Assembly: GCF_000237925.1 (NCBI RefSeq)
Contig: NC_031495.1
Location: forward strand, 46,661,262 to 46,725,261
Origin: Schistosoma mansoni
Taxonomy: Eukaryota > Platyhelminthes > Trematoda > Strigeidida > Schistosomatidae
Direction of reading: 5' to 3'
DNA: 64,000 bases
Part shown: positions 46,582-58,480 of the stretch, one piece after another
How the letters are laid out: each line of letters begins with the position of its first letter
How positions within the stretch are numbered: position 1 is the first letter of the stretch
Notes under the pieces: generated by a model
Told to the model about the DNA's origin: nothing
Seen by the model: the letters and a program-made list of their open reading frames with translations, nothing else
The model's database searches: none
Translations under genes and position numbers: made by a program

Positions 46582-46751
46582 AGGACTCAATAGCTGAGTG
46601 GATAATGCAATGGCGTTTGAAGCGAAAGGTACTGGGTTTGAATCCCAGAGTGAACATCAACTCAGAGATGCAGGTACATCCACCTGACGAGTCCCAAATA
46701 GGACGAAATGCGCATCCTGGATTCCACTGCTAGCCACTATCAATCATTGCT
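46582..46751 (+). mobile_element. SINE1 (Sm-alpha-like) full copy
   Basis: The best SINE1 here: A-box-like tagctgagtggataatgc at 46591-46608, B-box-like gggtttgaatccc at 46634-46646, a hammerhead module at 46672-46730 and the 3' end 'catt(t)gcttac'. This matches the organisation of the Schistosoma Sm-alpha retroposon. Confidence 0.85.
46672..46730 (+). ncRNA. Hammerhead ribozyme of SINE1, core intact, stem I pair mismatched
   Basis: The core CTGACGA (46684-46690) fits CUGANGA. Stem II is GTCC/GGAC (46691-46694, 46701-46704), GAAA at 46705-46708, and stem III is palindromic ATGCGCAT (46708-46715). The cleavage triplet ATC ends at 46716, and the downstream stem I strand is CTGGATTCCAC. The base before the core is C46683, which faces C46717, where related copies (for example that at 11041-11219) have G. 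The closing pair of stem I is therefore a mismatch, and activity is probably reduced. Confidence 0.7.
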
Positions 46752-46754
46752 TAC

Positions 46755-49300
46755 ATTCTAAATATTGTTTCAAGTCAGTTACTATTACAAAATAAACGAA
46801 ATCACAGTGTGAAATTAATTTTTAGGCTCAAGTCAGTAGATTACGAAAAAGTAAGATAATTCACATAGTATCTAGATGAAGTCTTCAGTTAAATTATCAC
46901 TATTTTTTATGTTTAACTTACATTTTCAAACGACTTCGCATAAATTAATTTTTATTTTGTTAATATTTTTAGGCTGAATTCTCAGTCCATCATTGGTTAA
47001 ACGTTAAAATATAATCAAATATTAGGTCATTGCCTTTCGCTCGGTATTTTCAGTCACAAATTTCGTACAGTTTATTCGAAAAGCATGTTTATGTTGTTGC
47101 TTTAATAAGCAACTTCTCATAGAGTTTTGTTTAGAATGTTTGAGGAGTATCTTTCACTCAATTCGTCTATAATTTATATGGTTCCATTGACCTTGAAACA
47201 TAACATTTTTGAATGCAAGTTATGCATCACCGATGACATCGAATTACTAACGTGCTATGTCGTTATTACCTGAAGTTGGAAACGCATGCTGTTATTCACT
47301 AGTTCTGATCTAAAAGTCTCGGGAATACTAAAATACCTCCAAGAGAACTGATAATTCCAGAATAAATGACGAAATAGCTAGCAAATGTCATCTAATTTTT
47401 AATAATTAAGCTGAGATCATAGGGTGATTTAAAAGTGAAATAATTTCTATAACCAAATAACCAGGAATCAGCATAATTTTGAGTGATTTATGTAAGCTCA
47501 ATTTACATCTGAGTAACTATCGAGGATAACTAGTTTGTGAACTGATGGTTGTGGTTGATTGTTTGGGTTGACTTCAAATATGAGCAAGTGAAGATTATTC
47601 ACAAAAATAGGAATATTAGTGTAATATTTTAAAGCAAATTGATGTCAAAAGACAACTTACTCATTCAAGTCAATCGTGTTTATTACCACTGACCATTCAG
47701 CAATACACAAAACAAAATGAGCATACAATGACTTGTGAAGGAAATTGAACGTCCAATGAATCCAACATTTCAATTGACTGTATGACATGTTGTTACGCAA
47801 AAATACAGCAGAGTTTTATGTTAAGAAACTCTAAACAAGTAGAGAAAATGAACAATTTATTATTTATGTATATTATTTATGATATCCTTGAGTTAGTTAA
47901 CCTTTGTATGATTTCATATTTTACTAACGGAGTTAGTTGGAATGATCACATTAGTTATCTGATAGGTGCTCTGATTCAGTGATTAGTTTCATAAACTTTG
48001 AATAAAATACTGATCAACTACCTACATGTTTTTACGGATTGGTAATTGGAACCGTAGCTGGATACCATTTGTGGATTCCTTAAGAATAATGTAAGAAAAT
48101 TTGATGTCAAAATCTTAGAAACTTACCGGGCAGTCTTTTTGATTCTCCTGTTTCATTTAACGTCATCTGTGTTATCTTCATTTATAAACTTAAGTAGGCT
48201 AAAACAAAACTTTTGTTGTACAAAAACTGACCATTGCAGTGTATACAAGAACCTAGTAACCTACGTCTCGTTGATTTAAAATAAAATTTGAAGTCAATAT
48301 TGTTTAATCCGGTTTAAGCGTTAACATAATACATTGTTTTGTTAGTATGATTTGTTATCTATACACAAGTATGCTTTTTTATTTAACACTGTCACTTAAT
48401 ATACACTTGAACAAGATTCTCCTATTTTCCTTTAAATAATTTATTTTTCTTTGAATATCAAGAAACGTACCCAACTTTTTTAGATTTGATATTTCTCATC
48501 CTGTTTAAATTGAGAATTGTTTGGTAAGTCCTTTGACTAAATGTCTTGAATCTCAGTCCATAATTCTTTAGCAAAGTAAATGGTTAGAAGGGCTATAAAA
48601 TACTGAGGATCACACACATTTTCTAATCATTTGTAAGATTTTGAGCAGACTTTTGATTGAATTTACTATTTTTCAGGAAAAGAAAGGTAGAGGGACGTTA
48701 CGTACCCCCAAAGTTATTAAATCAATAATTTCGATAAGGTGAAAAACACATTCTGAGATAACGATGAAATTTGAACGTTTTTTCACTTCAGAGATCCTAT
48801 ATTTCAGTTAGTGACGTGCAGAGTTCAAAATCAACTTTTATGGTTGTCAAGTGAAATATGACAAGCATAGCAGAAATATATTTTTTGACAGTTTTTGTCT
48901 TGATTCATCTTATGTAGCATATCTTGAGAGTTTATATAAATAATCATATGGGTATTAACTATTAATCTGGTGTTTCGATTTCCATATTCAGGTAGTTGAC
49001 TAATTAATAATATGTATGTGGTATAAAACCCAGGGTCAGTGGTTTCAGCAATGAATTATAATTTAAAAGTAAAGTAATCTATAACATCTGTCAAATTGGA
49101 ATCATTTCTGTATAAGAAACTAGCACGTTATAATACTCTAGAATTAAGTGTTCAAGTTAAAAATTACTATTTGTATTTGTGAAATAGTTTATGAATGACA
49201 AAGTAAAGTCCGAGTAATGCTGAAAAAATTCATACATTTGGTAAAAATGTATTTTTCGTTATATTCACTTTTTTCTGATAAATTACATTTATTATATTTC
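46755..49300. other. AT-rich, nothing recognised
   Basis: The short open frame at 47782-47982 has no motif. No SINE or LINE words were seen. Confidence 0.4.
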
Positions 49301-49309
49301 GAAATAATA

Positions 49310-49500
49310 TCAAAGAATATGATATTGAAATAGTGGAGAAGATTTGTAGCTCGCGTGGATGAGCTGGATGGCTTGATCGTGGAGCTTTCATCGTTCTTTT
49401 GAACGGCTTCAACAGCACAAACTTCAGGTAGAAGTGAAATGTTCGAATTTCTCCACATGTTGTAACCAAGCCATCCAGCTCAGAGAACAAAACTCCATCA
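49310..49500. repeat. Repeat-like patch of unknown family
   Basis: Higher-GC block with the near-palindromic words 'gagctggatggcttg' and 'caagccatccagctc' at its two ends (49357-49375 and 49469-49484). It gives opposing open frames on the minus strand. It looks like an inserted element; no identification. Confidence 0.3.
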
Positions 49501-49504
49501 AAAA

Positions 49505-51140
49505 GAATATGGTACATATAATAAATGAAAATACTCTTATTCTAACAATAACCTATGAATGCTTCGTTGATAAGTAACATTAAAATTAATTTCTATAGAC
49601 AATGTTGTAGTTTTATTTTAATGCAATTATTACCTCTACAACTTAGTAATACTATGATGTATGTTGATGCTATCAACAGATATAAGTAGTATGTATCATC
49701 AATCCAAAGTAAAATGTCTGGTGGCACAGGGTTAAGAAGTCTGAAAGAAAGAAAACGAGAACAGATAATGATTGGTATGGAAAAGGAAGAACAATGAAAT
49801 CTGATACGATTGATAGAGATTTTGCGAATAAAGTATTAACTGTATGGTTCTCAGATTTTTCTAAGATGTTTTATAATTTTGTATTCAAATACATTAGATT
49901 GTCTTCGCTTGTATTCTCATTCACTACAATACCTCTGAAATTTGACATTTTGTTAAGTTTTCTTTTCTAGCTAATCATCATTTTTCTTTCTAATAAAAAC
50001 TGAATTTTATCCGATATTAGGTTTTTTTTTTTCTAATTTTATTACATTATCGATGGTAACCTTGATAAATGTTTCATTTTGTTTACACAATAGACCTCAG
50101 GCATTGAATCCTTCTGGATAAATAATTACAGTGAATTTAAAATATTCTTTTATGAAAATGACTTATGGTTTTTATTAGTAAACTAATGACTTCTATAAAG
50201 GATTTCAACACAATCATCATGAAAGGAAGTGATATATTGTATAACTATTCAAAAAGACTTGATGAATAAGTTAATTTAATGTTTAGAAATAGAGCTATTA
50301 ATGGTATATACATAAGATACCATCTATAGGGAACGGATCAAAGTATTTTTCACTTTATTGTCCTACTCCGTTAGTCTTACACCAATCCTATATTAAAGCT
50401 TATTTTGACAATTATTATTATTTCTTTTTTAAACTAATGATTGATATCGGTGGAAATTAATGGGATCAGGGTAGTCGTATGTATTCAATAGATAAATAAA
50501 GTAAATCGGTAATCTTTAGATTTATTCTTTAAGTCAAAAGATAACTAGATAAGACACTTAGACTTATTATTCGAAGAACAAACAAACCTAGACTGTAATT
50601 TTCATAATACTATCTAATATAACAAATCTGAAGTCAATATATTCTACCTTACTAATCAATCAATATGTCTGCTCAAAAATGAATATTATTTCTTCTAAAT
50701 TAAATATATTCTTCTTTTTCATCTTCAAAAATTGATTCTTAAAAAAACTGTGTTAATGCTTTGCGAATGTATGTTGTATTTAGTTCTTATCCTATTTTTA
50801 TACTACTTGTTAGAAATCGTTATTCAAAAGGAAACATCGAATGGTTTTGTCACCTACTCACATATTAACAAATGTAGGGGTGTTTTAATTTACTCACTCG
50901 GAAGTGACTGATTAGAATATTTCATTACATTTTTCTTTGATTAGTGCCCATGTCCTCGGCTATTATCGTATTCTACTTTGTCCAAAAAAAATATCACTGA
51001 TAATTTAGGTAACCAAGTTATTTTGACATAACAAATTAATGGGAGAAAAGAGAGTTTGATTGATTCGGAAATAACAAAATTTGTATCGAAAGATCATTGA
51101 AGAATCATCATTGGCACGTTAGTTTAATCCTAAGTGTTGA
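49505..51140. other. AT-rich, nothing recognised
   Basis: No supported feature. Confidence 0.4.
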
Positions 51141-51143
51141 TGA

Positions 51144-51380
51144 GTGAAGCTGAGTGGAGCTGGTTCAAATTCTATAAGAAACGTCAGTTCCATCAAGATT
51201 AAAAGTAAACATTTTCGACTGGGGTCAATCGGCATGCAACCTAGTACCAGGACGTTTCTTGACAACCTCCAGAGACTAAACATCAGAAAGGGATTCGAAT
51301 TAGCAATGGTTTCATGGGAAAGGCTAATGAGTCTCGAAGTAAATTTTTATATTTTAGTGATGTCCTTTAGAAGATGTTAG
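51144..51380 (+). other. Unassigned higher-GC open frame
   Basis: 78 open codons with more balanced composition than the flanks (NSIRNVSSIKIKSKHF, STRTFLDNLQRLNIRKG). No family was recognised. It could be a repeat fragment or a lone exon. Confidence 0.2.
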
Positions 51381-53426
51381 CGTAGTTTTCTACTAGACAG
51401 TGAGAGATGTTAGATCAACGAATTTTGTCACCAGTGTTTCGAATTGCCGTTCTGTGCTGAAGACTTGTATGTCCAACTGATAATGCTTAAATTCAATTGA
51501 GAAATGTTTATTATTGGTGAAAGATTAAGAGTTTAATACTTTATAAACAAGAATAACTATTATTCCGTATTGCGATTTTACATTTTGTATGATGCCATTT
51601 TATAAAAGAGTCCTCGACGAGACCATAATTTATGGACGACCTTTGAGCAATGCTAAAGTGACCTTGAGAGTGTTTACCTACTGACTAGAACTAAATGAGG
51701 GTTAAAAACCACTGCGAGTAATAAGAATTATGATTCATGATTGATGGTTAGGGTTAGGAATTAGACTTAGGGTTTTCATCATAAACTGGCCTCAGCTAAA
51801 ATCTTAAGACTGGAATTAGCTAAGTTAATGTATGAATTTTGCACCGAAATCCAAGACCCTTTATCTTGTATCTGGTTGGTTCGTGTATAAATTATAGTCT
51901 CGCCAAGTGCTCTTTAAAATTCAAAAATCTGAAATCATTTAAGCGTTTCTTTGGTGGCTTAATTCAAATATCACTATGCATATCCAACACATTAGGATTA
52001 TGTTTTACTATTTTCACAGTATTTTGAGATTTACTCTCAACTCAAAAATGTGCTTACATAAGTAGTTTATACACTGTGATGCAATAGATAAATATGTTTA
52101 TTTTATTTAAGCATTTTTAACTGATAAAACTTATTGTGGAGATGACTAAGAAATTAATTATCTGTTAGAGTACTGGTGTTTTAGTACAGCCTTAAATTAC
52201 TATCATGATGAAAACTTAAAGGATTGCCTTCCTATTATGAAACTTTGTTACATTAGTCAGTAATCCTAGGCAGTTTGTCACATGGTAACAGAAGGGATTT
52301 TAAGATCTTATAACGTGTCCATGGGTTTAATGGTGATCATCATACAGTCGGTGATGTTATTTTGAACTTTAACCTATTTTTGTTCAAAAGTGTGAAGATA
52401 TTGAAAAAATAAAAGTATATTTTTACTGTTTAGAGGCAATGTATAGCATGCATTTACTTTACTTTACTGTGTGTTAATTCTAATGTACTTCTCTCATTTT
52501 GTCATTTTAATTTCGATAGGTTGTCTAATAATTGAGTGATTGTAGAGAATAGTCTTTTTGAAATGAATGAATGTGTGATTGAATATTCTGATTCACAACT
52601 ATTTAACTTCCACTTAATGTTCCTTTTGCTTTGAACAAGTCAATGGGTTCGAATAAAAATTTATTGCTTTCTCGATGCAGTAGAAATCATCTTTGAAAGT
52701 CTTTGTTATCTTATCACACTTCTCGCTCAACTATTTCACGTTCGAAATTTGATCATGAAATATGTAATTACTTCTTATTCTGCATCACAGTGTATTTATC
52801 AGTTTTCTAGTCTATACGGAGAGTAGCAAAGATTCTTTGAAACTAGACGAATAGTTGTGTCCACCACATACTTACCTTCCTTAGATTTTGAATATTTTGG
52901 TGAAAAGCATTTTAATATTTTGAATGAAGTTCGATAATTTACATAACGTGTCTGATAAGTGAACAATAGATGATCATTTGTTTCTTCAAGAGTTAACCTG
53001 TAGTTATTTTCGTAATAAACTTACCCTTCATTAAAAGTTTTGATCTTTTGAGAACTGTATTATAAACAATTGGATAGATAGAAAAAACATTACTAAATGC
53101 ATTACAAGTTAATAAAGCTCTTTTATCACGTTATATGGATAAATTAAATTAAATTCATACGGTGGTGAGATATGTATTGTATTTGAAGTTAGTGACTGTA
53201 ATACGAAATACAATAAATTGTCCCGTGACAATAAATTTTTTTGATTAAATTATTCACTCATTTAGTTATCGCCCTTTTTATCAGAATATTCGAATTAGTT
53301 TATGGTTTCACTAGTTTATTGAAATGGAAAGAGCATAAAAATTCATTCAATGATGCATGAGGCAACATAGAAGAACAAGGTAAAATCTAATTCGATCAAT
53401 TTTCACGTATTTTTTCACTAAATTAC
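51381..53426. other. AT-rich with a small telomere-like patch
   Basis: Nothing gene-like recognised. 51600-51830 has mixed composition and may be an old repeat. Confidence 0.4.
51746..51772 (+). repeat. Short interstitial TTAGGG-like repeat
   Basis: 'ggttagggttagg' followed by a degenerate third unit 'cttaggg'. It is too short to mean a former chromosome end. Confidence 0.5.
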
Positions 53427-53668
53427 AGCTTTGCAACTGATTTTTCTTCCAAGTGCTCAGAGAAAACAATATATATCATTACTTGCTCATGGGTTTTAGT
53501 CTTTTCATTTACTTGTGTTGCGACATTTAAATAATTTGATTGATGTAATACTAGTTGACTATTCAAAAACATTCGCAGATCAATATGAGAATCAAAATAA
53601 ATTGGTTGATTGTAAAACTTGGGTAAACAAGATGTTTTAGTGTCGTAAATGAAATTAGCATCCAACAA
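53427..53668 (-). CDS. Candidate internal exon, protein unknown
   Basis: On the minus strand, a good acceptor (pyrimidine-rich TATCTCTATTACAG) is followed by about 80 open codons with mixed polar and aromatic composition (LDANFIYDTKTSCLPKFYN, YFDSHIDLRMFLN) and a donor-like AAGCT|GTAATT at 53426. No family was recognised and no partner exons were found in the window. Its gene would lie mostly outside it, or this is a chance frame. Confidence 0.35.
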
Positions 53669-53699
53669 CTGTAATAGAGATAATCAAATCATTTTGTAA

Positions 53700-55125
53700 T
53701 TACAACTGCACTGATCACCGAAGACAACATTTTTGTTTGTTGAAACGGTAGTTGAAGATTATCTGTAGGAATTCATAAACCCAGTGTCTCTTCCTGGTTA
53801 GTAAATACATCTGAGGCGTATATGAAATCTCGAGAAAACTAATACTTCCCATGAAATTCTAATCTAAAACACATTGTCAAAACATTACTTTTGAGCCGTT
53901 CGGGTTAAAATTACCTTCTTAGTTGGCGCGGGTTTGAATCACATTACTAGTGTTAGTTCCTACCAAGGTTCGTTTATCTTTAAAAACTTAAATTAATGAT
54001 CCCACTGTCGAGTTATTTAGACTACGGGGATATTACAACTGATTCACCGGGTTCGATCAGGGCTTCAAACATGACAATCAAGTCTGTTAACGATTTAGTG
54101 ATTAACCAGCGTAAATATTATACACTGATTAGTAACATCACTATAAATGTAATTTTATAGATATTTATATCACCACATCATCTGTTGAAGGGTTTTAAAA
54201 GCTAACAGGTTATAACGAATGTATTCAAAGAGAATAAATAAATTACAGATGTTTGGAGGAATACTTTAAGCTATCAAATAAAACAATGATAATCATAATA
54301 AACAAGATCACACAATCTGCCACCACATATAATGAAATATACGTATCCTGAAACCATGATGACCAAATATATTATCTGCTTTTAAGTTTTAGGAAACATT
54401 TCGTGACAAGGGATTAAGCAATAGTATGAGATCATGTATGAACAATTGGATCATATGGTTAATTTGGCGATAGTATATCCAGCTTTTGTATTGTGTAACT
54501 AAACAATAAGACATATTAGTTTTAAAATAGGAATAATTTTCAAGCATTATCAAGTTTTATGTCTTTGTTCATGAATGGTAAGAGTTTGAAATTAAATCTT
54601 ATCATCTTTAGTGTAATATACATTTAAAACAGTGATCGTTTTGAAACATGATATGAACAATAAGTCAGATTAGAAATAAACCTGGTATTGCAAATTTGTA
54701 CCACACTAAATTCCATTTAGTTGACATATATAATGCTAGATTTGTATATCGATATGGTACGAAGAAAAGACATACAAATGTTTCACAAATACTTGGTAGT
54801 ACGGTCAGTGTTACATGAATTTATTATTTGTTTATAACTTTTCTAAAAATTCGAAAATGTAAAGAGGAAAGCTTATGTACATTTTGGAATTCATACTATT
54901 GATGAACAAAAAGAAACTGAAACTCATTCAGTTCTCTTATAATGTTCATAAAGATCAATCTTTGACAAGTAAGGTGGTAGAGTAGAACTGAATCCTAGTA
55001 AATCTAGTAAACTATGGTACTTTCAACAAGAATAGATGAATGAAAGAAGCGTATTGAATATCATAGATATCTGTATTCCTGACAAACTATGAATGTTACA
55101 AATGTAAATATAAACATGACTATTG
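53700..55125. other. AT-rich, nothing recognised
   Basis: No supported gene or repeat. Confidence 0.4.
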
Positions 55126-55127
55126 AC

Positions 55128-55440
55128 TCTTTTAAAGATATTCTTTTCAATAATTTCTCACCAGGTTCTACAATTATAAATTAATAATCCATATAAAATT
55201 GGCCAAGTTTAAGGCAGAGTACATCATTTAAGAAACTGTAACATGTGAATCAAAGTGTTTGCGATATAAAATAAAATCGAATCGTTAATGTTGGGATAAT
55301 TAATATGTAGTGTTAACTTGAATCAGTTTATAAGTGAAATAAAATCGTAAGATAAATGATCAGAATAAATATAGTTGACATAGGGTGAGATAGAACAATG
55401 GGATTACAAATCAGAAATTACGCAATATGTAGAATAATAT
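55128..55440 (+). repeat. PLE terminal repeat (solo)
   Basis: Collinear with the reverse complement of 20930-21350: 'tattcttttcaataatttct', 'aggttctacaatta', 'tggccaagtttaaggcagag', 'tgttaacttgaatc', 'tgatcagaataaatat'. No PLE coding sequence is attached. Confidence 0.65.
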
Positions 55441-55534
55441 GAATTAGGTCAGATATAGTAGATAGGGTTGGATGCTGAATAAATTTCTCTAAAAGCTTAG
55501 CTAGTGTGATAATAATAATAATGACTGGTAATTT

Positions 55535-55830
55535 CATAGTTGAAAGCGTGAGTGAATTGAAGCTGGACCACCATGGAAAACCTGGAAGCACTGGACGGCC
55601 GTTTCGTCCTATTATGGGACTCAGCAGTGCGCATCCACTTTTTCCATGATGGTCTAGCTTCAATTGACTCATGATTTCAACCATGAAAATAGTGAAATCT
55701 CCACAAAACCCCTTCTGAATGACTGGCAAGATGTGTAGATAAAACAAGTTTGCTGGACAGACGTCCAGTGCTTCCAGCTTTTCCATGGTGGTCCAGCTTC
55801 AATTGACTCTAGCTTTCAACTATGAAAATA
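55535..55830. repeat. Cluster of SINE2 3' ends in opposed orientation
   Basis: A minus-strand SINE2 hammerhead region (about 55540-55635) is directly followed by a plus-strand tail (55636-55720) and then a second plus-strand tail (55762-55827). The minus copy reads GCACTG CTGA GTCCC, lacking three core bases (GGA), so it is inactive. Confidence 0.65.
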
Positions 55831-56137
55831 AGTTTGGGATATAAAAATGAACATTAATCAAATTACGTCACCATATAATAAAATTGAGTATTAACAAGTT
55901 GCCCAAGGTAAAAGGAGCGGCCGAACATATTTCTTTTGGATGCAAAGCTCTGGCTTTTGAAGATAAATACTATTCTTGATATCATAATTATAATATGACA
56001 TTGCTGATAAATTTTTGGCGAAATGCTCAAGTAGAAATGAATTTTATAACTAAACATTTCAATTATAATTTATTTAATTGGCAAAACGTTAATATAAGAA
56101 ATAAAAATCAACTGATTATATATTGAATAATTTTTTT
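55831..56137. other. AT-rich, nothing recognised
   Basis: No supported feature. Confidence 0.4.
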
Positions 56138-56262
56138 CTGGCTAGCGTTTTTTAGCAAGTTGGTTTTCTACGGGATGGAGTCGCTAACCCCATGCCCAAC
56201 TCTCCTCCTTTACCCGGGATTGGGACCGGCAGTAGCCCCCGGAGGAGTTACAGGCGGAGTTT
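56138..56262 (-). repeat. RTE2 5'-unit on its own
   Basis: Reverse complement of the 32739-32873 unit ('ctggctagcgttttttagc' to 'ggagttacaggcggag'), with nothing of the RTE2 body attached. Confidence 0.7.
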
Positions 56263-56654
56263 GATAGTATATTACAGAAGTACTATTCAATGTAACTGCT
56301 CTATTGAAGGTACGTTTGTTGTATCAATTTATAAAAATAGTTTACATTTGTGAAAACAATCTTCACAGAACAGAAGCTAAAGAGAATTCTAAAATAACAT
56401 CAAATTAAACGGTTATATTCGATGATTGACACATTATGAAATGCTTCAGTTTGAGTAAAAAACAAAATCTCATTTATATCAATATATAACTGTATTTATC
56501 ATTTAAGTTTTATCCATTGTAAGGCTATTTTATATTGAAAAATCTTGTCGTGATATCGTAAGTCATCTCAACATAATATCTGAGAATTCGGAAAAGACCT
56601 ACCAGAAGTCCTACGGGATGTAAAAATTTAAAATCAAATTCTTCATAGCAGCAT
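56263..56654. other. AT-rich, nothing recognised
   Basis: No supported feature. Confidence 0.4.
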
Positions 56655-56945
56655 ACAGTATAATTAACGGATATCTACCTCAGTACAATGGAAGATCGTC
56701 GCGCAATTTCGCGGATTAGTTGAGGTTAGATATTAACACGGTTGGATGCCCGATCAGTGGTCTAGAGGTCAAGCGTTTGCGCACGAGACCAAAGGTCCTG
56801 AGATCGAATCCCGCAGGCGAGATCGTAAACACGCACTTTTGAGGAATTCCATAATGGGATAAAACGGCCATCCAATGCTTCCAAATTTTCGAAGGTGGTC
56901 TAAGATCAGTCGAGTCATGATCTCGATCAAAAACATTACTGAAAA
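56655..56945 (+). mobile_element. SINE2 copy, decayed
   Basis: 'gatcagtggtctagaggtca', B-box-like 'gagatcgaatccc' and the hammerhead region 'ttgaggaattccataatggg' with changes in stem I, stem II and the GAAA element (ATAAAA). The tail 'gatctcgatcaaaaac' is shared with the 45350 copy, marking a SINE2 subtype. Confidence 0.7.
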
Positions 56946-58249
56946 ATTGAAAAAAATATGACAGTGACAATTAGCTGAGGCACTTCTTTTAATAATAAAT
57001 CTTGCTGCTATCAACAAACAAGAAGGTATAACTATTGGGAACAGTTGCTGTTAGAGGATGATTTTATCCTCAGTACCTTCACTAATCAGTACATAAGTTG
57101 TGTGCAGTCTCTCGGACCATTTTTTCATTTATTTGACGTGATTTTCCAAACAAGCAACATCTACGGTGATTAATAAAGATCGCTTGATCAAAGTCACATA
57201 AAATAGGGAATTAAGTTATAAACTGAATAAATTTAAAGTTTTAAAATGATTAAAGATAGATCAAGCAGAATATAATATCACGTTTAACTATTGTTTAATC
57301 ACTTTACTAAAATGAGGTCGCTATTAGCATGATTGGATGATGAAGATATACCTTTCTAAATTTTGTTCAGGATATTTTATTAAAAAAACTGAATTTCAAG
57401 ATTCAAAATGTACGAGAAACAAGATAAATCACATAGTATTTAAACTTCATGGTTGAGCAATTGATCAAGTACTATTTAAATAAATAGAGGATGGTGAGTT
57501 AGTCTAAATGTCAAGAGCTACAAGGTTTATAAATGAGAACAGTTAACTAAACGGTAAACTTTTAGACATCCAAAAGTCTTTCTAATCATCAATGTAATGA
57601 AATATATCTTTACTATAGGCTTGACAAGCTTTTAATAAAACATACATCTCCTGAAACTATGATTTTTAGATAAATTTCATACATATTTGGTATCGCACAA
57701 TAATCGAAGTACTAAAAAAAATTTTAAAGAATGGAGAACTAAATGTTCCTAGTCCTTTGTTTTAAATAATCATCAACTTCAGTTAATCAAGATGTTCCAG
57801 GAATTATTACGAAACAGAAAGTTTAGAACTGAAAACTCAACGTTAAGTTTTAAACATATCACAGTTCAGGCTAATTCATTCCTTACGATGTTATGTCCCT
57901 AAATACCAGTCATATATAACTTCTATGGTGATATGAATCGACGTAAACTATTTCCATGGTATATATTATGTTTTTACCATTGATAAATGAAGATAAATGA
58001 GAAAATAATCAGTCACGTTAATTTTAATTAATTTAATTCACTGATTCAACTACGTAGACGTACACATTTTATCATCACATGGGCATTTTCATTGAAGTGT
58101 TTCTTTGATATAAGTTAACAGTAATTTTACAAAATAAAAATTTATAAATAGACTTTAAAGTTAGAGCTTGTTAAAGGTTTACTCTGGAAGCAATTTATGT
58201 AAAATAGTTGTGATTATTATTGAATGTTTACTAGACGATGACATACTAT
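56946..58249. other. AT-rich, nothing recognised
   Basis: No supported feature. Confidence 0.4.
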
Positions 58250-58480
58250 ATTTTGTTGGATGCCGGCTCAGTGGTCTATCGATTAAGGGCTCTGGCTTGA
58301 GATTGGTAGGTCCTGGGTTCGAATCTCGCGAGTGGGTGCGCACTGCTAAGGAGTCCCATAATGGGACGAAACGGCCATCCAGTGCTTCCAGGTTCTCCAT
58401 GGTGGTCTAGCTTCAATTCATTCACGCTTTCAACTATGAAAATACCAAATCTCCACAAAACCCCTTCTGACAATTAATAT
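58250..58480 (+). mobile_element. SINE2 copy with one-base core defect
   Basis: Clear A-box-like 'gctcagtggtctatcgatta' and B-box-like 'gggttcgaatctc'. The hammerhead module has perfect stems I (GCACTG/CAGTGC) and II (GTCCC/GGGAC), but the core is CTAAGGA (58344-58350), losing the invariant G. The tail ends 'caaaaccccttctgac', as in the copy near 55720. Confidence 0.8.

Noticed and set aside
46591-46646. Possible functional tRNA gene
   Set aside because: The A and B boxes are part of the tRNA-derived SINE head; there is no complete cloverleaf or anticodon arm, and the hammerhead follows directly.
51746-51772. Former telomere or chromosome fusion point
   Set aside because: Only about three degenerate TTAGGG units.
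58168-58410. Opposing open frames around 58180-58470
   Set aside because: They are translations of a SINE2 copy.
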